Shown here: in pieces, positions 1-5,668 of the stretch
Layout of the letters: every line of letters starts with the position of its first letter
Numbering within the stretch: the stretch's first letter is position 1
Source of the DNA: Parvibaculum sp040882025
Lineage (GTDB): Bacteria > Pseudomonadota > Alphaproteobacteria > Parvibaculales > Parvibaculaceae
Direction of reading: 5' to 3'
Assembly (NCBI RefSeq): GCF_040882025.1
Contig: NZ_JBBECC010000189.1
Coordinates: 1-11,262, forward strand
DNA: 11,262 bases
Notes under the pieces: generated by a model
Databases searched by the model: none
What the model was told of the DNA's origin: nothing
What the model saw: the letters and a program-made list of their open reading frames with translations, nothing else
Program-made: the position numbers and the translations under genes

Positions 1-228
1 CGCATCGTCCGCGCCGTGACGCAGGGCGATGTCGCGCCGGATGAGGTGCAAGCCTTCTATGTGAAAACCTTGCCGGAACTCGGCTGGACACGCATTGAAA
101 AACTGGAATTGATCGGTGGGTTGCTGCTTTTCCGCCGCGAAGGCGAGAAACTTGAAATCCAGATCGTATCGCTCTCGAACGCTGCCGCGCCGCGAACCGA
201 AGTGCGCTTCTCGATCACGCCCGAATAG
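1..228 (+). CDS. Uncharacterised small protein, 3' end only
   Basis: The reading frame is open from the left edge to a TAG stop and gives about 75 residues. A GTG at position 16 could start a 70-residue protein, but the frame continues upstream without a stop and no ribosome binding site precedes it, so this is most likely the C-terminal part of a longer gene. The visible part has a pattern FYxxTLPxLGW near residues 19-29 (counted from the edge), then an alternating hydrophobic/charged stretch with LLLFRREGEKLEIQI, and a final VRFSITPE, which suggests a small alpha/beta fold. No membrane segment or catalytic motif is visible. I recall similar small uncharacterised alphaproteobacterial proteins encoded beside an enoyl-CoA hydratase, but I assign no function. 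The gap to the next gene is 51 bp, so the two may be co-transcribed. Confidence 0.6.
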   Translation, partial: RIVRAVTQGDVAPDEVQAFYVKTLPELGWTRIEKLELIGGLLLFRREGEKLEIQIVSLSNAAAPRTEVRFSITPE

Positions 229-279
229 CATGTCTTCCGCCGCGCTCATGCATTTCAATATGCGTAACAGGAGAAACCT

Positions 280-1056
280 ATGGCCTACCTGAACATCCTG
301 GTCGAAAAGAAAGGCGCGGTCGGTGTGATCACGCTCAACCGCCCGGATGCGCTGAATGCACTCAATAAGGCGCTGATGGATGAGCTGACGGCGGTGCTCG
401 ATGACTGGGAGGTCGATGACGACGTTCATTGCATCGTGATTACCGGTTCGCCGAAAGCCTTCGCCGCCGGCGCCGACATCAAGGAAATGCAGCCGAAATC
501 CTACATGGATGTCTACAAGGAGGACTTCATCACCGCCAATTGGGAGCGCGTGACCCGCTGCCGAAAGCCGGTGATCGCGGCGGTCGCGGGCTATGCGCTG
601 GGTGGCGGCTGCGAACTCGCCATGATGTGCGATTTCATTATTGCCGCCGACAACGCGAAATTCGGTCAGCCGGAAATCAAGCTCGGCGTGATGCCCGGCG
701 CGGGCGGCACCCAGCGCCTGACCCGTTTCGTCGGCAAGTCGAAGGCAATGGAAATGTGCCTGACCGGCCGCATGATGGATGCCGAGGAAGCGGAGCGGGC
801 GGGATTGGTCAGTCGTGTTGTCCCTGCGGACACGCTTCTCGATGAAGCATTGAAGGTGGCGGCAAGCGTTGCGGACATGTCGCTGCCGATCTCCATGATG
901 ACCAAGGAAAGCGTCAATCGCGCTTATGAAACGACGCTGGCCGAGGGGGTGCGCTTCGAGCGCCGACTGTTCCATTCGATGTTCGCGACCGAAGATCAGA
1001 CCGAAGGCATGGCTGCCTTTGTCGAGAAGCGGCAGCCGCAGTTTCGAAATCGCTGA
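280..1056 (+). CDS. Enoyl-CoA hydratase (crotonase family)
   Basis: The 258-residue protein matches the usual length of single-domain enoyl-CoA hydratases, which add water to trans-2-enoyl-CoA in fatty-acid beta-oxidation (EC 4.2.1.17). The N-terminal beta strand GVITLNRPDALNAL (about residues 15-28) is typical. FAAGADIKEM (61-70) forms the first oxyanion-hole segment. GYALGGGCELAMMCD (104-118) supplies the second oxyanion-hole glycine (G109) and catalytic Glu112. FGQPEIKLG (128-136) supplies the second catalytic glutamate, Glu132. These correspond to Glu144 and Glu164 of rat mitochondrial hydratase, and having both points to a true hydratase rather than an isomerase or dehalogenase. The ATG at 280 is preceded by AGGAG at 269-273, six bases upstream. 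The next gene, rpsT, has its own promoter, so the link between the two is positional only. The substrate chain length cannot be read from the sequence. Confidence 0.95.
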   Translation: MAYLNILVEKKGAVGVITLNRPDALNALNKALMDELTAVLDDWEVDDDVHCIVITGSPKAFAAGADIKEMQPKSYMDVYKEDFITANWERVTRCRKPVIAAVAGYALGGGCELAMMCDFIIAADNAKFGQPEIKLGVMPGAGGTQRLTRFVGKSKAMEMCLTGRMMDAEEAERAGLVSRVVPADTLLDEALKVAASVADMSLPISMMTKESVNRAYETTLAEGVRFERRLFHSMFATEDQTEGMAAFVEKRQPQFRNR

Positions 1057-1098
1057 AAATGGCCGGTTTTTACCGCGTTTTCACCGATTTTGGGCCTG

Positions 1099-1127
1099 TT
1101 GACGAACGATGGGTGGGCGCGTATAAC
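1099..1127 (+). promoter_or_regulatory. Sigma70-type promoter for rpsT
   Basis: TTGACG (1099-1104) matches five of six bases of the -35 consensus, and TATAAC (1122-1127) matches five of six of the -10 consensus. They are separated by exactly 17 bp. Transcription would start near 1133-1135 and give a leader of about 100 nt before the rpsT ATG at 1237. It is the best housekeeping promoter in the window, as expected for a ribosomal protein gene. Confidence 0.8.
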
Positions 1128-1195
1128 CCCCGCTTTCGAGGCGCCAGCCCGTATATTCTTGTACCGGCAGCCTTTTCTTGAACGGCATTTCCGCG

Positions 1196-1228
1196 GGTCC
1201 GAAAAGGACCGGGCGAGACTAAAGGTCC
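1196..1228 (+). promoter_or_regulatory. Competing hairpins in the rpsT leader
   Basis: GGTCCGAA occurs twice, at 1196-1203 and 1224-1231, on either side of GGACC at 1206-1210. GGACC can pair with the upstream GGTCC to make a tight 5-bp hairpin with a GAAAA loop. It can instead pair with the downstream GGTCC at 1224-1228 across a 13-nt loop. The second form would bury the only purine-rich ribosome binding site, AAAGG at 1221-1225. The pairing options are seen in the sequence; a regulatory role is inference. Confidence 0.4.
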
Positions 1229-1236
1229 GAAGATCG

Positions 1237-1500
1237 ATGGCGAATACAACGTCCGCAAAAAAAGCAATCCGCAAGATCGCGGCGCGCACCGAGGTCAACA
1301 AGGACCGGCGCAGCCGCATGCGCACCTTCGTCCGCAAGGTTGAGGAAGCGCTGGCGAGCGGCGACAGGAAGGCAGCAGAAGTCGCGCTGCGCGCCGCGCA
1401 GCCTGAAATCATGCGCGCTGCACAGAAGGGCGTGATTCACAAGAACACCGCTTCGCGCAAGGTGTCGCGTTTCGCACAGCGCGTGAAAGCGCTTGCCTGA
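1237..1500 (+). CDS. rpsT: 30S ribosomal protein S20
   Basis: The 87-residue product equals the length of E. coli S20. It starts MANTTSAKKAIRKIAARTEV and is lysine/arginine-rich and alpha-helical throughout, including the conserved RSRMRTFVRKVEEAL and GVIHKNTASRKVSRF segments. S20 is an assembly protein that binds 16S rRNA in the body of the small subunit. The frame stays open upstream to a TTG at 1090, but the S20 family begins with MANT/MANS, so the ATG at 1237 is chosen. The ribosome binding site is a modest AAAGG at 1221-1225, about 11 bases from the ATG. The gene is monocistronic by its signals: its own promoter at 1099-1127 and a strong terminator at 1558-1595. In E. coli S20 represses translation of its own mRNA; the competing leader hairpins here would suit such control, but that is inference. 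Confidence 0.97.
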   Translation: MANTTSAKKAIRKIAARTEVNKDRRSRMRTFVRKVEEALASGDRKAAEVALRAAQPEIMRAAQKGVIHKNTASRKVSRFAQRVKALA

Positions 1501-1557
1501 CAGGCGTTTCTTGCGCGCGATCTGACCGTCAATCGCACGTATCCAGAGTGTGAAAAT

Positions 1558-1595
1558 CCAAAAGCCCGCGATCGAATGATCGGCGGGCTTTTTCT
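1558..1595 (+). terminator. Rho-independent terminator of rpsT
   Basis: The arms AAAAGCCCG (1560-1568) and CGGGCTTTT (1584-1592) pair fully. The inner stem CGATC (1569-1573) pairs with GATCG (1578-1582) around a GAAT loop, with one bulged G at 1583. The stem ends in a T-rich run, CTTTTTCTTT. The A-run on the 5' side means it could also stop transcription on the other strand, though no convergent gene is seen. Confidence 0.92.
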
Positions 1596-1597
1596 TT

Positions 1598-2007
1598 GTG
1601 CTCGTTGCGTTTCATCGCGGGACGTCTGCATTGCATGCGCATGGCCGGCGAAAAAAATAACTCGGACCGCAGCGGGACTTGCGGGCGCGTCTGTATGTTT
1701 GCATTGCGATGGCCACAGGATATTGCGTGCGCGCCTGCCGTCACACATGCGAACTTTTTTTGACGGAAGCGATTCTTCCGCTTGCCTCGCCCGCCCCCAG
1801 CCGGTATGTTTAACAACCTCAGAGGGGCCCATCAATACTGTGTTTTTATAGTAAAAATCGAAACAATACAGTATTGATGTTTGCTCCTTCGGGAAAAAAC
1901 AAGTATCCAAACATAGCTTGAGTGACGAGCAGGGGCGCTTCCGTTGTTGCCCCTGTCGGGGCTGTGTGTCCGAAATCGGGTTACGGGCAACAGGGTGTGG
2001 GGCGGCC
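1598..2007. other. Intergenic region upstream of the rhodanese and dnaA
   Basis: These 410 bases hold no convincing gene. The open frames on both strands are cysteine/arginine-rich or overlap the rpsT terminator, and none has a recognisable domain. The left half contains two related segments, GCATTGC-ATGC-GCATGGCC near 1628-1646 and GCATTGCGATGGCC at 1701-1714. A small hairpin, CGGAAG/CTTCCG, lies at 1765-1780. The segment from about 1830 to 1915 is distinctly AT-rich for this genome and contains the inverted repeat described separately. I searched by eye for DnaA boxes (TTATCCACA and close variants) and found none with fewer than two mismatches; the nearest are GTATCCAGA near 1540 and GTATCCAAA at 1903-1911. 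I cannot name a clear promoter for the rhodanese or dnaA here. Confidence 0.6.
1830..1879. repeat. Perfect 12-bp inverted repeat in an AT-rich block
   Basis: CATCAATACTGT (1830-1841) and ACAGTATTGATG (1868-1879) are exact reverse complements, separated by 26 bp with only five G/C bases. The spacer holds its own palindrome, TTTTTATAGTAAAAA (1843-1857). The same region can be read as two 13-bp sites, CAATACTGTGTTT (1833-1845) and CAATACAGTATTG (1864-1876). They match at 10 of 13 positions and start 31 bp apart, close to three helical turns; the second is itself a perfect palindrome around one base. This looks like a paired operator for a dimeric DNA-binding protein. An RNA hairpin or an unwinding element is also possible. 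The binding factor is unknown. Confidence 0.8.
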
Positions 2008-2475
2008 ATGGCGGACGGGGACGTTGTGCCGGAAGTGATCGGGAAAAAACCGGATGAATACGCCGGCGACGTAACGCCGGAAGAGGCATTCCGTGTGCTC
2101 GGCGCCGATCCTAGGGCAACGCTGGTTGATGTGCGCACCCGTGCCGAGTGGTCGTTTGTCGGCGTGCCCGACCTGTCGGGACTGGGCAAGGAGCCGATGC
2201 TGCTGGAGTGGCAGGTCTATCCGGCCATGGAGCGTAATCCGCGCTTTACCGACGATCTGTTGGCGGGACTCGGGGCGAATCTCAGCGATGCGCCGCTGTT
2301 CTTTCTGTGTCGTTCCGGTGCGCGCAGTCGTGCGGCGGCGATAGCCCTGACATCGGTCGGGTTCGGCCGTTGCTTCAACATTGCGGGCGGCTTCGAGGGC
2401 GACCTCGATGGTACCCGCCATCGCGGGGCACGCAACGGCTGGAAGGCGGCGGGTCTTCCCTGGGCTCAATCCTGA
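2008..2475 (+). CDS. Single-domain rhodanese-like protein
   Basis: The 155-residue protein is a single rhodanese domain without a second, inactive domain. Visible motifs are TPEEAFRVL (23-31), LVDVRTRAEWSFVGVPDL (39-56, the conserved Asp-Val-Arg and Glu-Trp strand/helix) and the active-site loop CRSGARS with the nucleophilic Cys101. The tail GGFEGDLD...GWKAAGLPW (127-152) is typical of this alphaproteobacterial subfamily. Such proteins carry sulfane sulfur on the cysteine as a persulfide; the acceptor here is unknown. No signal peptide is seen, so it is probably cytoplasmic. The ATG at 2008 is preferred because the domain begins soon after it; a TTG at 1918 would add 30 cysteine-rich residues of no family resemblance and lacks a ribosome binding site. 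The ATG itself has only a G-rich stretch upstream. It ends 105 bp before dnaA and may be co-transcribed with it. Confidence 0.88.
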   Translation: MADGDVVPEVIGKKPDEYAGDVTPEEAFRVLGADPRATLVDVRTRAEWSFVGVPDLSGLGKEPMLLEWQVYPAMERNPRFTDDLLAGLGANLSDAPLFFLCRSGARSRAAAIALTSVGFGRCFNIAGGFEGDLDGTRHRGARNGWKAAGLPWAQS

Positions 2476-2580
2476 GTCAGGCCAAGGCCGAGAAGTGGCG
2501 GATCGGGATGTGGCAAGCCTCGAACGCAAGGAATAATCCGGTGCCGTCAGACGGACCGGGGCGAAAATGGGGCAAATCTT

Positions 2581-4113
2581 GTGAGCGAGAAAGACATGGG
2601 TTCATCTTCCGCGGAAAAAAGGATCCTGCACCGGCCGGAAGCGCGGCGGTTGCTGGACGAGGCGGCCCCATCGGTCGAAAGGCGCAGTTCCGCGATGAGC
2701 CTCAACGATCAGTGGCGCCGCGTCCGCGCGCGGTTGCAGGCCGAACTCGGCGAGGCAACCTTCAATAGCTGGTTCAAGCAGGTCGGGTTGATTGGCGTCG
2801 GCGACGGCCGCGTCACGCTGAGTGTGCCGACGCGTTTCATCCGCAACTGGATTGTGTCGCATTATGCGGACCGCTTGTCGAAGCTGTGGGCGGATGAGGA
2901 TGAGGCGTTTGCCCGGGTCGATATTCTGGTGGCGGCGGGTGAAGCGAAGCCGAACGGCCACGCAGAGGATGAGCGCGATGTCCTTCCGACCGTTGTGCCG
3001 CTGCAGTCCGAAAGTCAGCCTGTCGCAAATCTGGCTCCATCGGGCCTTGAGGACGCGGGCGTCGGCGCGCCGCTTGATCCGCGCTTTACCTTCGACGCTT
3101 TCGTCGTCGGCAAGTCGAACGAGCTTGCGCATGCCGCTGCCCGTCGCGTTGCCGAAGCGACGGATGTCAGCTTCAATCCGCTTTTCCTTTATGGGGGGGT
3201 CGGCCTTGGCAAGACGCATCTGATGCATGCGATTGCCTGGGAAATTCGCACGCGCCAGCCGGACCGCAAGGTGCTCTATCTGTCGGCCGAGAAATTCATG
3301 TACCAGTTCGTGCGGGCACTGCGCTTCAAGGACACGATGGCCTTCAAGCAGCAGTTTCGTTCGGTTGACGTGCTAATGATCGACGACGTCCAATTCATAT
3401 CCGGCAAGGATTCGACGCAGGAGGAATTCTTCCACACCTTCAATGCGTTGATCGACCACAACCGGCAAGTCATCATTTCGGCCGACCGTTCGCCTTCCGA
3501 TCTCGAAGGTATCGAGGAACGCATCCGCTCGCGTCTCGGTTGGGGCCTCGCTGCCGACATTCATCCGACCGACTATGAGCTGCGTCTCGGTATCCTTCAG
3601 GCCAAGGCCGAGGAAATGATGCAAAAGAACGGGCCGGTGACCATTCCCGCGGGCGTTCTGGAATTTCTGGCTCATCGCATCGTTTCCAACGTGCGCGAGC
3701 TCGAAGGTGCGCTCAAGCGCGTCGTCGCCTATGCCTCCTTTGTCGGCCGACCGATCACGCTCGACATGTCGCAGGAAGTGCTGCGCGATCTGTTGCGCTC
3801 CAACGACCGCAAGATCACCATCGAGGAAATCCAGCGCCGTGTAGCGGAATATTACAACGTCCGCCTTGCTGACATGCTCTCGGCCCGTCGCGCCCGCGCT
3901 GTCGCCCGCCCGCGCCAGGTGGCGATGTATCTCGCCAAGCAATTGACCTCGCGGTCTCTGCCCGAGATCGGCCGAAAATTCGGCGGTCGCGACCATACGA
4001 CGGTCATTCACGCCGTTCGGAAGATCGACGAACTCTGCCACCTCGATTCCGGCATCGAGGAGGATGTCGATCTGCTCCGGCGGATGCTCGAAGGCGGCCA
4101 CGGCCCGAACTGA
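2581..4113 (+). CDS. dnaA: Chromosomal replication initiator protein DnaA
   Basis: DnaA binds DnaA boxes at the origin, opens the duplex and recruits the DnaB helicase. The 510-residue reading has all four domains. Domain I is about residues 40-105 (QWRRVRARLQAELGEATFNSWF), followed by a variable linker to about 160. Domain III is the AAA+ ATPase with Walker A GGVGLGKT (205-212, Lys211), Walker B VLMIDDVQF (264-272, Asp268/Asp269), the SADR segment and the arginine-containing ERIRSRLGWGL region. Domain IV carries the DnaA signature GGRDHTTVIHAV (468-479) for DNA binding. E. coli DnaA has 467 residues. The start is uncertain: GTG 2581 is the longest option, but ATG 2596 and ATG 2695 (just before domain I) are in frame and no upstream site is strong. 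No DnaA boxes or other autoregulatory sites were recognised upstream. Confidence 0.97.
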   Translation: MSEKDMGSSSAEKRILHRPEARRLLDEAAPSVERRSSAMSLNDQWRRVRARLQAELGEATFNSWFKQVGLIGVGDGRVTLSVPTRFIRNWIVSHYADRLSKLWADEDEAFARVDILVAAGEAKPNGHAEDERDVLPTVVPLQSESQPVANLAPSGLEDAGVGAPLDPRFTFDAFVVGKSNELAHAAARRVAEATDVSFNPLFLYGGVGLGKTHLMHAIAWEIRTRQPDRKVLYLSAEKFMYQFVRALRFKDTMAFKQQFRSVDVLMIDDVQFISGKDSTQEEFFHTFNALIDHNRQVIISADRSPSDLEGIEERIRSRLGWGLAADIHPTDYELRLGILQAKAEEMMQKNGPVTIPAGVLEFLAHRIVSNVRELEGALKRVVAYASFVGRPITLDMSQEVLRDLLRSNDRKITIEEIQRRVAEYYNVRLADMLSARRARAVARPRQVAMYLAKQLTSRSLPEIGRKFGGRDHTTVIHAVRKIDELCHLDSGIEEDVDLLRRMLEGGHGPN

Positions 4114-4217
4114 CCGGGTTCGTCGGCAGCCCTCAAAAACCCCTTGCGAATCAGGGTGTTGAAGGGCAATCGCCAGACCACAAAATCCGTCGAAAAACGT
4201 GCATCGCGCGAACGATC

Positions 4218-4226
4218 TGGTATACT
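4218..4226 (+). promoter_or_regulatory. dnaN: Extended -10 promoter candidate for dnaN
   Basis: TGGTATACT contains TATACT (4221-4226; five of six bases match TATAAT) with the upstream TG of an extended -10 element. No good -35 lies 16-18 bp upstream, which is tolerated when the extended -10 is present. The predicted start near 4233 would place the first hairpin at the very 5' end of a leader of about 295 nt. The motif is seen; its use is inference. Confidence 0.5.
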
Positions 4227-4234
4227 CGCGGCGC

Positions 4235-4267
4235 GAATTCCTGCGGAATTCCGGCAGCAGCCGGAAT
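4235..4267 (+). promoter_or_regulatory. Two mutually exclusive hairpins in the dnaN leader
   Basis: GAATTCC (4235-4241) pairs with GGAATTC (4245-4251) around a TGC loop. ATTCCGGC (4248-4255) pairs with GCCGGAAT (4260-4267) around an AGCA loop. The arms share bases 4248-4251, so the full stems cannot both form. The second is longer and richer in GC. They sit just downstream of the promoter candidate, so they could act as an mRNA 5' stability element or a switch. No T-run follows, so neither is an intrinsic terminator. Confidence 0.55.
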
Positions 4268-4527
4268 GCGCCGGGTGCGGTGTCCGGTTCTCGTGATCCG
4301 GGTTGTCCGAGCCGGCCGCGTCCGACCCCCTGTTCGCGAGAGTCCTTGAGGAAACGGCGCGTCTGCAGAGATGCGAGCGGCGTCCCCGGACACTCCGGAA
4401 CAAATCTCCGATGAGGGGGGAAGGCCCGTATGACCTCGCGACAGGCAGGGACGGTGGACCCTTTGTTCCGCCATCCGCGATGCTGCAGAAGCCACAAGCG
4501 AACCCACCGGGGGACCGAAGAGAGACC

Positions 4528-5646
4528 ATGAAGATCACGATCGAACGGGGCGCGCTGCTCAAGTCTCTCAACCATGTGCAGTCGGTCGTCGAACGCCGCA
4601 ACACAATTCCCATTCTTTCCAATGTTCTGATCAAGGCCGCCGATGGCCAGTTGAGCCTGACGGCGACCGATCTCGACATTGAGGTGGTGGAAGCGATCGA
4701 TGCCGATGTCGCACAGCCGGGTGCGACCACCGCGTCGGCCCACACACTTTACGATATCGTCCGCAAGCTGCCGGAAGGCGCGCAGGTCGAACTCTCGACC
4801 GGTACCGACGAAGGGCGCCTGCAACTGACGGCGGGCCGTTCGCGGTTTGCCCTCCAGTCGCTGCCGCAGGAGGATTTTCCAGCCATGGCGGCGGGCTCAC
4901 TGCCACATCGTTTCGAGATACCGGCCGAGGCCATGCGTCGCCTGATCGACAAGACGCGTTTTGCGATCTCCACCGAGGAGACGCGTTACTATCTCAACGG
5001 CATCTATGTGCACGCCGTCGAAAGCGGCAAGCAGAAGGCCTTGCGGGCTGTCGCAACCGATGGCCACCGCCTCGCCCAGGTCGATTACGATCTGCCGGAC
5101 GGCGCGTCGGGCATGCCGGGTGTCATCGTGCCGCGCAAGACGGTGCTGGAATTGCAGAAGCTTCTCGAAGGCGATACCGGTTCGCTTTCGGTCGGCGTGT
5201 CGGAGACGAAGATTCGTTTCGAATTTGGCGGTGTCGTTCTGACATCCAAGCTGATCGACGGCACTTTTCCTGATTACGGCCGCGTCATTCCGGCCGGCAA
5301 CGACAAGATGATGCAGGTGGACGGCAAGCGGTTTGCCGAGGCGGTTGACCGCGTCTCGACGATCTCGACCGAAAAGTCCCGCGCCGTGAAACTCAATCTC
5401 GACGATGGAAAGTTGACGCTTTCCGTCACCAATCCGGACTCGGGCAGTGCGACCGAGGAACTGTCGGTCGCCTATTCAAACACGCCGCTGGAAATCGGGT
5501 TCAACGCGCGCTACCTGCTCGATATCACCGGTCAGATCGACGGTGCGGAGGCAACATTCGCCTTTGCCGATTCCGGCTCGCCGACGCTTGTGCGCGACAG
5601 CGAGGACGGTATGGCGATCTATGTTCTGATGCCGATGCGCGTCTAG
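4528..5646 (+). CDS. dnaN: DNA polymerase III beta subunit (sliding clamp)
   Basis: The 372-residue protein has the usual length of the bacterial beta clamp, which dimerises into a ring around DNA and tethers polymerase III and repair proteins. It starts MKITIERGALLKSLNHVQSV and shows the three repeated clamp domains of about 120 residues each, with typical stretches NTIPILSNVLIKA, SLTATDLDIEV, AISTEETRYYLNGIY, VATDGHRLA and TFPDYGRVIP. It ends in YVLMPMRV, the conserved C-terminal MPMR that lines the peptide-binding cleft for client proteins. The ATG at 4528 is preceded by the purine-rich GAAGAGAGA (4517-4525). A start at 4303 in the same frame is rejected because its 75 extra residues are unlike any clamp. 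recF starts 22 bp after the TAG stop, which indicates a dnaN-recF operon. Confidence 0.97.
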   Translation: MKITIERGALLKSLNHVQSVVERRNTIPILSNVLIKAADGQLSLTATDLDIEVVEAIDADVAQPGATTASAHTLYDIVRKLPEGAQVELSTGTDEGRLQLTAGRSRFALQSLPQEDFPAMAAGSLPHRFEIPAEAMRRLIDKTRFAISTEETRYYLNGIYVHAVESGKQKALRAVATDGHRLAQVDYDLPDGASGMPGVIVPRKTVLELQKLLEGDTGSLSVGVSETKIRFEFGGVVLTSKLIDGTFPDYGRVIPAGNDKMMQVDGKRFAEAVDRVSTISTEKSRAVKLNLDDGKLTLSVTNPDSGSATEELSVAYSNTPLEIGFNARYLLDITGQIDGAEATFAFADSGSPTLVRDSEDGMAIYVLMPMRV

Positions 5647-5668
5647 GACCGAAAACAGAGGATCGGGA

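Larger units (their letters stand above)
4114..4527. other. Long non-coding gap between dnaA and dnaN
   Basis: The 414 bases hold no gene I can support. The dnaN frame is open upstream to 4303 (75 extra codons), but DnaN proteins begin at the MKITIERG segment and the extra residues resemble no clamp. The gap contains an extended -10 promoter candidate, two overlapping hairpins, and a possible long-range pairing of GTGTCCGG (4280-4287) with CCGGACAC (4386-4393). No terminator with a T-run follows dnaA, so read-through from dnaA into dnaN is possible. No DnaA boxes were seen. Confidence 0.6.

Noticed and set aside
1628..1714. Two similar GCATTGC...ATGGCC segments as a repeat element
   Set aside because: The match is short and needs a 4-5 base gap, so it could be chance; it is noted only in the intergenic entry.
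1760..1788. TTGACG with a nearby hairpin as a promoter or terminator
   Set aside because: No -10 element lies 16-18 bp downstream of TTGACG, and the hairpin at 1765-1780 has no T-run on its 3' side on either strand.
1576..1851. Plus-strand 91-codon open frame after rpsT
   Set aside because: It begins inside the rpsT terminator hairpin, and its cysteine/arginine-rich product resembles no known protein.
1918..2007. TTG start adding 30 residues to the rhodanese
   Set aside because: There is no ribosome binding site, and the extra cysteine-rich residues are not typical of the family.
1437..2189. Minus-strand open frame of 250 codons across the rpsT-rhodanese gap
   Set aside because: It overlaps rpsT, its terminator and the rhodanese, has a low-complexity composition and no domain, and no ribosome binding site was seen.
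4118..4165. Terminator after dnaA (CCCCT/AGGG pairing)
   Set aside because: The stem is four to five pairs with an 8-nt loop and no T-run follows.
4303..4527. N-terminal extension of dnaN by 75 codons in the same frame
   Set aside because: The clamp family starts at MKITIERG, a purine-rich binding site precedes the ATG at 4528, and the extra residues look like translated non-coding DNA.
4114..4527. GANTC (CcrM methylation) sites in the dnaA-dnaN gap as a cell-cycle signal
   Set aside because: Two sites (GAATC near 4148, GAGTC near 4340) are about the number expected by chance in 414 bp.
3373..4824. 483-codon open frame on the minus strand opposite dnaA and dnaN
   Set aside because: It overlaps two well-supported genes and its translation lacks any domain pattern.
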